Origin: an uncultured Saprospiraceae bacterium
GTDB taxonomy: Bacteria > Bacteroidota > Bacteroidia > Chitinophagales > Saprospiraceae
Direction: 5' to 3'
Assembly (NCBI GenBank): GCA_937921825.1
Contig: CAKZVK010000159.1
Span: forward strand, 1-38,557
DNA length: 38,557 nucleotides
Part shown: positions 7,528 to 15,942 of the stretch, one piece after another
Position numbering within the stretch: position 1 is the first letter of the stretch
Layout of the letters: every line of letters starts with the position of its first letter
The notes under the pieces: model-generated
Databases searched by the model: none
Told to the model about the DNA's origin: nothing
What the model saw: the letters and a program-made list of their open reading frames with translations, nothing else
Made by a program: the position numbers and the translations under genes

Positions 7528-9108
7528 ATGAGCCTCAAATCAGAGATAGAAAAAAGAAAAACCTTTGGGATTATCTCCCACCCGGATGCTGGTAAGACGA
7601 CTCTTACAGAAAAGCTCCTCCTCTTTGGGGGTGCCATACAAGTTGCTGGAGCCGTCAAGTCTAATAAGATAAAGAAGAGCGCAACTTCAGATTTCATGGA
7701 AATAGAGCGACAGAGAGGTATCTCAGTGGCAACTTCTGTGATGGCTTTTGAATATAGAAATAAGAAAATCAATATCCTAGATACCCCTGGTCACAAGGAT
7801 TTTGCAGAAGACACCTATAGAACACTGACAGCCGTGGATAGCGCTATCGTGGTAATAGATGTAGCCAAAGGTGTGGAGGCCCAAACAGAAAAACTTGTAG
7901 GTGTCTGCCGAACACGGAATACTCCCATGATTGTCTTTATAAATAAAATGGATAGAGAAGGGCTAGATGGTTTTGACCTTCTGGATGAAATAGAGACCAA
8001 ACTCGGAATGACGGCGACGCCTCTGACCTGGCCTATAGGAATGGGACAGCGATTCAAAGGTGTCTATAATATCTACAAAAAGAACATTAGACTCTTTGCT
8101 GCACACGGTAAGCAAACGGAAGATGACACCATAGAAATTTCTGATCTGTCAGACCCTAGTCTAGATGAGTTGGTCGGTGAAGCTGCTGCCAAGGAACTCA
8201 GGGAAGAAATAGATACCATTAATCAAATCTACCCTGCTCTAGATCAGCAGGCCTACGAAGAAGGAAAACTGAATCCGGTGTTCTTTGGTAGTGCGATCAA
8301 TAACTTTGGGGTGAAAGAAATGCTTGATTGTTTTGTAGACATAGCACCACAACCATTACCTAGAGAGACAGAAGAACGTGTAATAGAACCCGACGAAAAT
8401 AAATTTACAGGTTTTGTATTTAAGATACATGCCAACATGGATCCCAAGCATAGAGACAGGATAGCCTTTATGCGTATCTGCTCTGGCGTCTTTGCCAGGA
8501 ATACAAACTACTTTCATGTCCGCCAGAAAAAGAAAATGAAATTTTCTAATCCGACCATGTTTATGGCCTCTAAGAAAAACATCGTAGAAGAAGCCTTTCC
8601 TGGTGATATCGTCGGTCTCTATGATTCTGGTAATTTTAAAATCGGTGATGCCCTTACTACTGGAGAGAAGCTCACTTTCAAAGGAATTCCTTCATTTTCT
8701 CCAGAACAGTTCCGGTATATCAATAATGCGGATCCTATGAAGTCCAAGCAGCTGAATAAAGGCATAGACCAGTTGATGGACGAAGGTGTCGCACAGGTCT
8801 TCACCAAGATGGATACTAATAGAAAAATTATCGGTACTGTAGGAGCCTTACAGTTTGACGTTATACAGTATAGGTTAGAACATGAATACGGCGCTAAATG
8901 TACTTATGAGCCAGTAGCAATGCATAAAGCATGCTGGGTGAGCACAGAAGATGACGCCGCTCTCTCCGAGTTGAAATCTAGAAGAAGAAAAAATCTTGCG
9001 ATAGACAAAGATGAAAAGCTGGTCTATCTCGCAGAATCTGCATGGACACTAAAGATGGCAGAAGAGAATCATCCAGAGGTCAAGTTTTATACTAGTAGTG
9101 AGTTTTAG
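7528..9108 (+). CDS. prfC: peptide chain release factor 3 (RF3)
   Basis: A 526-residue translational GTPase that recycles RF1/RF2 from the ribosome after termination. The G domain is intact: G1 SHPDAGKTT (residues 17-25), the RGIS switch region near 63-66, G3 DTPGHKDF (85-92) and G4 NKMD (139-142). The segment KSATSDFMEIERQRGISVAT distinguishes RF3 from EF-G. The C-terminal region has the RF3-type pattern (EQFRYINNADPMKSKQLNKG, then GALQFDVIQYRLEHEYGA). Length equals the usual family length. It stands alone, divergent from DUF885. Confidence 0.95.
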   Translation: MSLKSEIEKRKTFGIISHPDAGKTTLTEKLLLFGGAIQVAGAVKSNKIKKSATSDFMEIERQRGISVATSVMAFEYRNKKINILDTPGHKDFAEDTYRTLTAVDSAIVVIDVAKGVEAQTEKLVGVCRTRNTPMIVFINKMDREGLDGFDLLDEIETKLGMTATPLTWPIGMGQRFKGVYNIYKKNIRLFAAHGKQTEDDTIEISDLSDPSLDELVGEAAAKELREEIDTINQIYPALDQQAYEEGKLNPVFFGSAINNFGVKEMLDCFVDIAPQPLPRETEERVIEPDENKFTGFVFKIHANMDPKHRDRIAFMRICSGVFARNTNYFHVRQKKKMKFSNPTMFMASKKNIVEEAFPGDIVGLYDSGNFKIGDALTTGEKLTFKGIPSFSPEQFRYINNADPMKSKQLNKGIDQLMDEGVAQVFTKMDTNRKIIGTVGALQFDVIQYRLEHEYGAKCTYEPVAMHKACWVSTEDDAALSELKSRRRKNLAIDKDEKLVYLAESAWTLKMAEENHPEVKFYTSSEF

Positions 9109-9144
9109 GCTAGGTATAACTCTTTCCACACTAGCATAAAAAAT

Positions 9145-9168
9145 GGCTGCCACATTACTGTGACAGCC
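9145..9168 (-). terminator. rho-independent terminator downstream of Hsp20
   Basis: GGCTG-C-CACA / TGTG-A-CAGCC forms a 9-bp stem with one mismatch and a 4-nt loop. On the minus strand it is followed by ATTTTTTA, so it terminates transcription from the hsp20 side. The plus strand lacks a T-tract after the stem. Confidence 0.65.
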
Positions 9169-9259
9169 TCCCAAATTCATCGTTCTAAGTAAAACTTAGA
9201 TCCGAAAACCAACATTACTTTCGTGGAAATTCTTTAGCCTATCAGGCTGCAATGGCTTG

Positions 9260-9706
9260 TTAGCTGATTGCAATCTTTCTAGGTTCTTTTTCTTTAGCCT
9301 CTTCCTTTTTCACTAATGAAATCTTTAGTACCCCATTTTCGTATGTGGCGTTGATATCTTCAGTGTTGATTGTCTCTGGAAGATGGAAGCTTCTAGTGAA
9401 AGAAGTATAGTTGAATTCTCTTCTTCTATACTTTGCATCATTCTCTGTCTCTTCGCTTTCGCTTTCATTTGAGACCTTTACGATGAGCTGATCCTTATCT
9501 ACCTTAATATCAAAGTCCTCTTTAGAGAGACCTGGTGCGGCTAGTTCCACAGAAAAGGCATCATCCTTTTCTAGGATATTGACACTGGGTCTAGATAGTG
9601 AAAAATCACTTTTTACTAATTCGTTCATGCCTTTAGTGAAGAATTCATCTAAGACTGAAACAAAGGGATTCACAGCTACTGGTTTTTTAAATCTTCTGTA
9701 ATTCAT
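9260..9706 (-). CDS. Hsp20/alpha-crystallin small heat shock protein
   Basis: A 148-residue ATP-independent holdase chaperone. The alpha-crystallin domain spans about residues 40-135. It has PSVNILEKDDAFSVELAAPG at its start, LSKEDFDIKVDKDQLIVKVS in the middle and the conserved ATYENGVLKISLVKKEE near the end. The short N-terminal arm contains FVSVLDEFF, and the C-terminal tail ends EPRKIAIS, which contains the I-x-I motif used for oligomer assembly. The gene is monocistronic with its own terminator. An inverted repeat upstream (9782-9826) brackets a -7-like sequence and may control it. Confidence 0.92.
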   Translation of the reverse strand: MNYRRFKKPVAVNPFVSVLDEFFTKGMNELVKSDFSLSRPSVNILEKDDAFSVELAAPGLSKEDFDIKVDKDQLIVKVSNESESEETENDAKYRRREFNYTSFTRSFHLPETINTEDINATYENGVLKISLVKKEEAKEKEPRKIAIS

Positions 9707-10029
9707 GCTATTCTATTTTTAGTTTTTGATAATCAGATTTACAGTATACCCTTATCAAGAGGTGTTCCATGCCGATTTTCATGCCATAAAGAGGGGTTTT
9801 AATTCAAAGTATATGTCATTATGGCACTTGATTTTATATTTGTGTGACTAATTGGCAGCATAGGGTTTGTTAGAAGTAATTGTCTTGTCCTGAACTAGGT
9901 GACCTAATTGTAGACTTAGGCCAGATTAAGATCGAGCTAAATTTCTTACCTATCATTAAAGTTATTAGTTCGCATTTTCCTCCGCTGGCGGTGGCTGGCG
10001 GTGGCTAGGGGGTGGACAAGACCGATCAC
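9707..10029. other. intergenic region between selO and hsp20
   Basis: About 320 bp without a gene. The part nearest hsp20 contains the inverted repeat described separately. The part nearest selO has a short GC-rich tandem repeat, unit GCTGGCGGTG (9984-10003, then a partial third copy to 10006), out of keeping with the AT-rich surroundings. Nothing else was recognised. Confidence 0.5.
9782..9826. promoter_or_regulatory. inverted repeat bracketing a -7-like box of hsp20
   Basis: TGCCATAA (9782-9789) and TTATGGCA (9819-9826) are perfect 8-bp inverted arms. Between them, on the minus strand, lies TATACTTTG (9813-9805), one base longer than TAnnTTTG. This placement suits a repressor or activator site for the heat-shock gene about 75-120 bp upstream of its start. 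Confidence 0.35.
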
Positions 10030-11610
10030 CTAAGAACTACAAGACAACATAGAACATCCTACCTTATGTCTTGCCCACTCTGGTCGTTTGGCAAACCATT
10101 TTTCTTGCTCGGGATTGTCAGCGTAAGGAGTCTTTAGTAATTCATAGAGCTCATTAATTATAGTATAGTCACCTGCATTAGCCGCATCGATGGCAAGCTG
10201 AGCCATATAGTTTCTGAGGACGTATTTGGGATTAACGACATTCATACTTGTCTGGCGTTGAGTATCATTGCTTTGTTCTTGTTGTAGTTGTGCTTGGTAT
10301 CTTAGGAGCCAGCTTCTCCACTTTTCTTTAAGCTCCTCTGTGTACTCTTCAGGTAGATAGATAGCGGGTAGGACTAGGGGTTCTAATTGGGTATCATCTG
10401 CTAGATCTGTAGTAGTACGCAGTTGCGAAAGCGTCCTAAAAAAGATAGTCATATCTGTCTCTGTGAGCTGCAGCTGTTGTACTAAGTCTGTAATAAGTTC
10501 ATGAGCGACAGGATTCATATTCTTTAGCCCGAGCTTCTGAGACATCATTTGTAAATAATCGTTCGGGAACTGCTGCTGACAGTTATCTAAGATCTCTTGG
10601 AGTGGCTGTACCTCTTCTATGAGCGGCATGAGTGCCGAACCTAGTTGTGCTAGATTCCAAAGGGCTACATTGGGTTGCTGACCATATCGATAGCGGCGAT
10701 TCTGACGGTCTGTCGTATTCGGTGTCCAATTGGGGTCATAGCCTTCTAGCCAGCCATAAGGACCATAATCTATCGTCAGGCCGAGGATAGATAAGTTATC
10801 TGTATTCATTACACCATGTACAAATCCCACTCGCTGCCAGTGAAGGACCATCTCCATTGTACGTGCACAGACAGTTCTAAAAAATTCTATGTACCCTGCT
10901 TTCGTACCTGCTTCCAAACTTGGAAAATAATGTCTAATCGTAAAATCCGTCAGAGCCTTCAGGGTCTCTTTATCCTTTCTACTCGTAAAAATCTGGAAGT
11001 TACCAAAGCGTATAAAAGAAGGAGCCGTCCGACAGACTACTGCGCCTTTTTCATAGGCAGAGTTACCATCATACATGACATCTCTGAGCACCTGATCACC
11101 TGTCAGCATTAGTGATAAAGATCTTGTGGTAGGCACCCCCAGATGATACATTGCTTCACTGCAGAGATGCTCTCTGACAGAAGATCGCAGTACTGCTAGA
11201 CCATCTGCTGTCCTAGAATAAGGGGTCTCCCCTGCCCCTTTGAGTTGTAAAGCCCAGGTCTTTCCTCCTTGCTCTACTTCCATTAGATTGATCGCTCTAC
11301 CATCTCCAAGCTGACCTGCCCAATGCCCAAATTGATGACCACCATAGCACATGGCATAAGGTGCTGTACCTTCTAGAACTTTCTGTCCAGAGAAAACTTG
11401 TAGAAACGCTTCGGAGGCGGTATCCTCTGCGCTTAGACCTAAGGTCTCAGCCATTTCTGGAGATACATGCAGTAATTGTGGGGCTGTCGGAATCCTAGGT
11501 GTTGCATAGGAAAAGCAAGCCTTATGGACTTGTCTTCTGGTATTATTTTGATCAGGATCAGCAGGTAATTCTTTGTTGAATTTGTCCTTAACCTTAAGCT
11601 TTGTAAGCAT
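10030..11610 (-). CDS. selO: protein adenylyltransferase SelO (YdiU family)
   Basis: A 526-residue pseudokinase that transfers AMP from ATP to protein hydroxyl groups and is linked to redox homeostasis. Family hallmarks are APYAMCYGGHQFGHWAGQLG, then DGRAINLMEV, LQLKGAGETPYSRTADGLAV and LRSSVREHLCSEAM. The segment FVHGVMNTDNLSILGLTIDY carries the metal-binding Asn/Asp pair, and YVLRNYMAQLAID lies near the C-terminus. The protein ends in CSMLSCSS, equivalent to the C-terminal CxxU/CxxC redox motif; here the selenocysteine position is not TGA. Length matches the family. Confidence 0.92.
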   Translation of the reverse strand: MLTKLKVKDKFNKELPADPDQNNTRRQVHKACFSYATPRIPTAPQLLHVSPEMAETLGLSAEDTASEAFLQVFSGQKVLEGTAPYAMCYGGHQFGHWAGQLGDGRAINLMEVEQGGKTWALQLKGAGETPYSRTADGLAVLRSSVREHLCSEAMYHLGVPTTRSLSLMLTGDQVLRDVMYDGNSAYEKGAVVCRTAPSFIRFGNFQIFTSRKDKETLKALTDFTIRHYFPSLEAGTKAGYIEFFRTVCARTMEMVLHWQRVGFVHGVMNTDNLSILGLTIDYGPYGWLEGYDPNWTPNTTDRQNRRYRYGQQPNVALWNLAQLGSALMPLIEEVQPLQEILDNCQQQFPNDYLQMMSQKLGLKNMNPVAHELITDLVQQLQLTETDMTIFFRTLSQLRTTTDLADDTQLEPLVLPAIYLPEEYTEELKEKWRSWLLRYQAQLQQEQSNDTQRQTSMNVVNPKYVLRNYMAQLAIDAANAGDYTIINELYELLKTPYADNPEQEKWFAKRPEWARHKVGCSMLSCSS

Positions 11611-11743
11611 CTTTTCTATTTGTAATTCACTAATTCAAAAAAAATTCTCTCCGAGGCAACCTTTATTGTAAAATCTGCACATAGGCTAATGTAACCATCA
11701 TTAAGATGGACTTATTCCTAAAATTTTAAAATCTATCCTGATC

Positions 11744-13042
11744 ATGAAAATCTTAACAAAACTTATCACAGCCTTGTTTATATTCTGCAGTTTGAATCTG
11801 AGCTCTCAGACAATTGTAGATGTGGTCGTTAATAGTCCAGACCACAACACTTTAGAAGCCGCAGTCATTGCAGCAGATCTTGCAGGCACTCTTTCTGGAC
11901 CTGGGCCTTTTACTTTATTTGCACCGACAGATGCCGCTTTTGCAGCCATAGATCCAGCAGTTATAGAAGCACTATTGGCTGATCCCTCTGGAGATCTTAC
12001 AAAGATACTCACGCATCATGTGGTCAATGGTGTCGCCAATGGAGACAACATCTTCGATGGAATGCGTATCAGTAGCTTATTCGGTCAGAACTTAGAGTTC
12101 GACATCAATGGAGGTTCTATTACAATCAATGGAGCAAATGTCTCTGTTGCTAATATTGCCACAACTAACGGTGTAGTACATGTCATAGATGCAGTACTAC
12201 TTCCAGAAATAAAAGCGTCTACAGTTGTAGATATCGTCGTGAATAGTTCTAACCACAATACACTAGAGACAGCTGTACTAGCAGCAGGACTTCAAGGAGC
12301 TCTGAGTGGACCTGGACCATTTACATTATTTGCACCGACAGATGCAGCCTTTGCCGCTATAGATCCAGCTGTACTGAATAGTTTATTAGCAGATCCGCAA
12401 GGCGCTTTGACTGAGGTATTAACTTATCATGCAGTGAATGGAGTTGCTGGTGCTGCTTCTCTATTTGATGGACAGAAGATGGGTACACTAAATGGAGAGA
12501 ACCTCAACTTTATGATTAATGGTAATGGCGCCTTTGTCAATGATATCCGTATCAGTGTGACAGATATCAAAGCTGAGAATGGTGTCGTACATGTCATCGA
12601 TGCCGTACTACTTCCAGGTTATGGGGTAACACCTACTCCAGCGACTGTATTGGATGTCGTCGCAAACAGTCCTGTGCATACGACTTTAGAGACGGCAGTA
12701 CTTGCTGCTGGTCTAGAAGGGGCTCTTGCAGGTCCTGGACCCTTTACAGTATTTGCTCCTACAGATGCCGCTTTTGCAGCAGTAGATCCAGCTGTACTTA
12801 ATAGTCTATTGGCTGATCCACAAGGCGCTTTGACTCAGGTACTACTCTACCATGTTATCTCAGGTGTAGCCTCTACTGGTAATATCTTTGATGGAATGGA
12901 ACTAACGAGTCTGCAAGGCAGTCCACTGAATATTTCTCTGAATGCGAATGGCGCATTTATTAACGGTGCTAGAATATCCGTCACTGATATAAGAACTAAT
13001 AATGGTGTTGTGCATGTCATCGATGCGGTACTAACTCCATGA
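11744..13042 (+). CDS. secreted protein with three fasciclin (FAS1) domains
   Basis: A 432-residue protein with a signal peptide (MKILTKLITALFIFCSLNLS) followed by three consecutive FAS1 domains at roughly residues 24-155, 160-291 and 300-432. Each copy repeats the H1 box (GPFTLFAPTDAAFAA at about 54, 191 and 332) and the H2-like ending NGVVHVIDAVL. Spacing between copies is 137-141 residues. The repeats are very similar to each other, especially copies 2 and 3 (LNSLLADPQGALT in both), indicating recent internal duplication. FAS1 domains mediate adhesion or matrix interactions. There is no T9SS sorting domain after the last repeat. Confidence 0.9.
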   Translation: MKILTKLITALFIFCSLNLSSQTIVDVVVNSPDHNTLEAAVIAADLAGTLSGPGPFTLFAPTDAAFAAIDPAVIEALLADPSGDLTKILTHHVVNGVANGDNIFDGMRISSLFGQNLEFDINGGSITINGANVSVANIATTNGVVHVIDAVLLPEIKASTVVDIVVNSSNHNTLETAVLAAGLQGALSGPGPFTLFAPTDAAFAAIDPAVLNSLLADPQGALTEVLTYHAVNGVAGAASLFDGQKMGTLNGENLNFMINGNGAFVNDIRISVTDIKAENGVVHVIDAVLLPGYGVTPTPATVLDVVANSPVHTTLETAVLAAGLEGALAGPGPFTVFAPTDAAFAAVDPAVLNSLLADPQGALTQVLLYHVISGVASTGNIFDGMELTSLQGSPLNISLNANGAFINGARISVTDIRTNNGVVHVIDAVLTP

Positions 13043-13126
13043 TCGGGCTTCATTCTTTGAAACCGACATACATTTCGAATGTCGATAATTTTGCAGGTTG
13101 AAAAAACCGCATCGGGCATAAAAAAA

Positions 13127-13148
13127 GGGGGTCTAATTTTAGACCCCC
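13127..13148. terminator. bidirectional rho-independent terminator
   Basis: GGGGGTCTAA-TT-TTAGACCCCC gives a GC-rich stem of 9-10 bp. T-tracts follow it in both directions (TTTCGTATTT on plus, TTTTTTTATG on minus). It sits between the convergent FAS1 and mltD-like genes and can serve both. Confidence 0.85.
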
Positions 13149-13159
13149 TTTCGTATTTC

Positions 13160-14299
13160 TTATACCGTTACAAATTTTAATTTGTACACTTTTCTCTCAC
13201 GGTATTGTTGTCTTATTCTATCATAGATAATACCTGGTATCGGTAACATAGGATTGATTGCTGCTCTCTTAAGCAATTCTCTTTCTTCCTTAAGGACGAT
13301 GAGTTCTGCTTCTCTTCTATCTGCTAGCAATTTCTTATAAGATACAGGATCATGTAGCTCTAAGTACCTTTCATAGTGATTCAATGGAATCTTGAGACTC
13401 ATGTTACCACTGTTCTTTGGGAAGTAACCTGTTATGAACTGAGGGTTTAATGTATAGAGGATCTTGTAATCGACACCTAGCTCTTGGCTCAGTCTTCTAA
13501 GATTATGTCCCTTTCCATCACTGATAGTTGTATATGTCTTTAAATCTCTATCTACCTGACGTGGCTCTAAGTTATGTACATGATAGTATTGCATGAGATA
13601 CATTGCTGCAATAATTCTAGGTACATATTTCTGAGTTTCTCTAGGAAGATATTTTCTTAGCTCCCAGTAATTTCTGCTACCAGATTTACGGATCGCCTTA
13701 TTGACTCCACCAGGACCACAATTATAAGCCGCTATAGCTAAGGTCCAATCATCAAATCTATCGTACAACTTCGTCAAGTAATCTAAGGCCGCCTCAGTAG
13801 AAAGCTCTGCATCTTTTCTCTGATCGATATGCTTATTGACTTTAAGTCCCTGTATCTGCGCTGTAGACTTAATGAACTGCCATAGTCCTACAGCACCAGA
13901 CTTTGATTCTGCTGTGATATCTAAATGCGATTCTACAACCGCAACATATTTTAATTCTTGTGGCAAATTCCTCTTAGCAATTTCTGCTTCGAAAAGTGGA
14001 AAGTATAAATCTACCTTCCCTAGTATCTTCTCACCAGCGACTCTATAGCTTACTGTGTATTCCTTGATACGCTTGCCTACTTCCTCTGTATAATGTACAT
14101 CTATGACACTGGAGAGGTTATCTAATCTTTCTACGACGAGTTCTTTAGAAAACTTAGGCACTGAGTGCTTATGCACCTCAGCCGCTTCAGGACTGGTATG
14201 AGCTAGCCCCTTGGTAGGGCTCAGAATTGACAGATATGTAATTATTACTGCTTTTGCAGCAACAACTAATAATTTGTTCATGGATAATAATGTTTGCAA
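13160..14299 (-). CDS. mltD: MltD-like membrane-associated lytic murein transglycosylase
   Basis: A 379-residue exported enzyme that cleaves peptidoglycan glycan strands with formation of 1,6-anhydromuramic acid. A hydrophobic N-terminal segment (residues 9-27) is a signal peptide or anchor. The SLT domain (about 100-235) has the catalytic Glu123 in VVESHLD and the family blocks SGAVGLWQFIKSTA and AIAAYNCGPGGVNKAIRKSG. A degenerate LysM-like segment follows at about 265-310 (HNLRRLSQELGVDYKILYTL). A second ATG at 14281 (MNKLLVVAAK) would give a more standard signal peptide, so the start is uncertain by six codons. Its promoter region has two matching inverted repeats. Confidence 0.88.
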   Translation of the reverse strand: MQTLLSMNKLLVVAAKAVIITYLSILSPTKGLAHTSPEAAEVHKHSVPKFSKELVVERLDNLSSVIDVHYTEEVGKRIKEYTVSYRVAGEKILGKVDLYFPLFEAEIAKRNLPQELKYVAVVESHLDITAESKSGAVGLWQFIKSTAQIQGLKVNKHIDQRKDAELSTEAALDYLTKLYDRFDDWTLAIAAYNCGPGGVNKAIRKSGSRNYWELRKYLPRETQKYVPRIIAAMYLMQYYHVHNLEPRQVDRDLKTYTTISDGKGHNLRRLSQELGVDYKILYTLNPQFITGYFPKNSGNMSLKIPLNHYERYLELHDPVSYKKLLADRREAELIVLKEERELLKRAAINPMLPIPGIIYDRIRQQYRERKVYKLKFVTV

Positions 14300-14370
14300 T
14301 AAGTTGCTAAATCGGTTTCGGACTCAAAATTTGCTTTGGATTTTCTTCTAAACCCTTTATTTATATTCTC

Positions 14371-14400
14371 TTACACATTAAAATAATATTATATGTGTAA
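14371..14400. promoter_or_regulatory. inverted repeat, downstream operator candidate of mltD promoter
   Basis: TTACACAT (14371-14378) pairs with ATGTGTAA (14393-14400), a 30-bp site that would lie at or just after the predicted transcription start. It aligns position for position with the site at 14445-14474. Confidence 0.5.
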
Positions 14401-14410
14401 AACGGGAGCG

Positions 14411-14441
14411 CAAATGTAACCCTCTTTAATGATATTGTCAA
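14411..14441 (-). promoter_or_regulatory. promoter of mltD (-33 TTGACA, -7 TACATTTG)
   Basis: On the minus strand TTGACA (14441-14436) is followed after 17 nt by TACATTTG (14418-14411), an exact TAnnTTTG match. The -33 TTG to -7 distance is 20 nt, as in described Bacteroidota promoters. Predicted start is near 14405, about 105 nt before the first mltD ATG. It lies exactly between the two inverted repeats. Confidence 0.65.
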
Positions 14442-14444
14442 GAA

Positions 14445-14474
14445 CTACACATTAAGAAAAATTATAATGTGTAG
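14445..14474. promoter_or_regulatory. inverted repeat, upstream operator candidate of mltD promoter
   Basis: CTACACATTA (14445-14454) pairs perfectly with TAATGTGTAG (14465-14474), 10-bp arms and a 10-bp centre. It ends 3 bp upstream of the -33 box. No T-tract follows in the gatA direction, so it is not a good terminator. Confidence 0.5.
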
Positions 14475-14525
14475 TATACTCAATATCAATTATGATGCCA
14501 AGCTATATAGTTGATGACACCTATT

Positions 14526-15941
14526 CTAGAGAGACAGTAATGCCTGAGAAACGGCAAGTAGGTAGTTGTCTTGTTTTGAAGCTGTAATAAGTTGCATACT
14601 TAACGGAGCGGCGCCTTCTATATTATATACAGGGTAAGAAATAGCAGGAAGACCACAGAGATTAGCTAGTACCGTGCATCTGTCTGAGAGATAACTTTGG
14701 ATAGGATCTTTTTGCTCCCCTATTGCTTTGGGTAGACTCGTCGTCACTGGCATGAGCAAAACATCATGACTAGCGAGGAGCTCATCTGTATGTTCTTTTA
14801 TCAGGGTTCTGACTTGCTGAGCTTTTAGGAAATAGGCCTCATAGTAACCTTGACTCAGTACATAGGTGCCTAGCATGATTCTCTTCTTCACTTCAGATCC
14901 AAAGCCCTCTGCACGCGACTTCCATATCAGCTCCTTATAGTCATCTACATCTTCTGCTGATCTATGCCCATATCGGATACCGTCATATCTACTAAGGTTA
15001 GAAGAGGCTTCAGCACAGGCCAATATATAATACGTCGGTACATAGTAGTCTTCATACTTCAGGTCCACATCCACTAGCTCGTGACCCGCGGCTTTTAGTT
15101 TTACTATATACTCCCGCGCTCCTTGTCTGAGTTCTGCTTTCAATTCCGGATCATTCATGACCTTAGAAGAATAGGCAATTTTCAGCGTAGTAATTTCTTC
15201 CTTCTGTACAGCGTTAGGAATATCTATACTAGTGCTATCATACTCATCTCTGCCAGCTACAACAGTCAGCACCTTCGTTATATCTTCGGTATGTGGTGCA
15301 ATGAAACCTATGACATCTAACGATGAACCATAGGCGATGAGTCCCCATCTGGATATGCTGCCGTAAGTAGCTTTATATCCTACCATACCGTTATAGGCGG
15401 CTGGCTGTCTAATAGAGCCTCCAGTATCACTACCAATGGCCACTAGACAAGTCCCTAGAGCTACGGAGACGGCTCCCCCACCCGAACTACCTCCAGAAAC
15501 CTTTGTGGGATCGATAGCAGATTTTACAGGACCATAGTAGGACGTCTCATTGTAAGAACCCATACAGAATTCATCACAATTGGTCCGACCTATGATCATA
15601 GCATCGGCTTCTATGAGTCGCTCTACAATTGTAGCAGAATAAGGCGCTACAAAACCGTCTAGCATCTTAGAAGAAGCTGTAACCAAATGATCTTTATAGC
15701 AGAGATTATCTTTGATAGAAACGACAGCGCCAAAAAGTGGGCCCAGTTTGTCCTTGTTGTTTTTGATTTTTTCGTCTAGGGTTTGAGCTGCTATTTTAAT
15801 CTCTTCTTCGAAGATTTCGACATAGGCATTGTGACTTTTGGTCTCAGCACATCTATCCAGATAAGAAGAGACTAAGTCTATCGCTGTGAGCTCCCCAGAA
15901 AGAAGTGCAGCTTGTATCTGAGCAAGACTAGTAATCTGCAC
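14526..15941 (-). CDS. gatA: Asp-tRNA(Asn)/Glu-tRNA(Gln) amidotransferase subunit A
   Basis: A 471-residue amidase subunit of GatCAB, which supplies ammonia from glutamine to convert misacylated Glu-tRNA(Gln) or Asp-tRNA(Asn). The amidase-signature catalytic triad is intact: Lys77 (VSIKDN), cis-Ser152 (SGGSSGGG) and nucleophile Ser176 (GSDTGGSIRQPA). The substrate-specific block ERLIEADAMIIGRTNCDEFC is characteristic of GatA rather than general amidases. It is the last gene of the pheS-hisS-gatA run, starting 1 bp after the hisS stop. gatB and gatC are not in this window. Confidence 0.95.
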   Translation of the reverse strand: MQITSLAQIQAALLSGELTAIDLVSSYLDRCAETKSHNAYVEIFEEEIKIAAQTLDEKIKNNKDKLGPLFGAVVSIKDNLCYKDHLVTASSKMLDGFVAPYSATIVERLIEADAMIIGRTNCDEFCMGSYNETSYYGPVKSAIDPTKVSGGSSGGGAVSVALGTCLVAIGSDTGGSIRQPAAYNGMVGYKATYGSISRWGLIAYGSSLDVIGFIAPHTEDITKVLTVVAGRDEYDSTSIDIPNAVQKEEITTLKIAYSSKVMNDPELKAELRQGAREYIVKLKAAGHELVDVDLKYEDYYVPTYYILACAEASSNLSRYDGIRYGHRSAEDVDDYKELIWKSRAEGFGSEVKKRIMLGTYVLSQGYYEAYFLKAQQVRTLIKEHTDELLASHDVLLMPVTTSLPKAIGEQKDPIQSYLSDRCTVLANLCGLPAISYPVYNIEGAAPLSMQLITASKQDNYLLAVSQALLSL

Positions 15942-15942
15942 C

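Noticed and set aside
14445-14474. Terminator after gatA
   Set aside because: The stem is AT-rich and lacks a T-tract in the gatA direction; its repeat partner and the promoter between them favour an operator.
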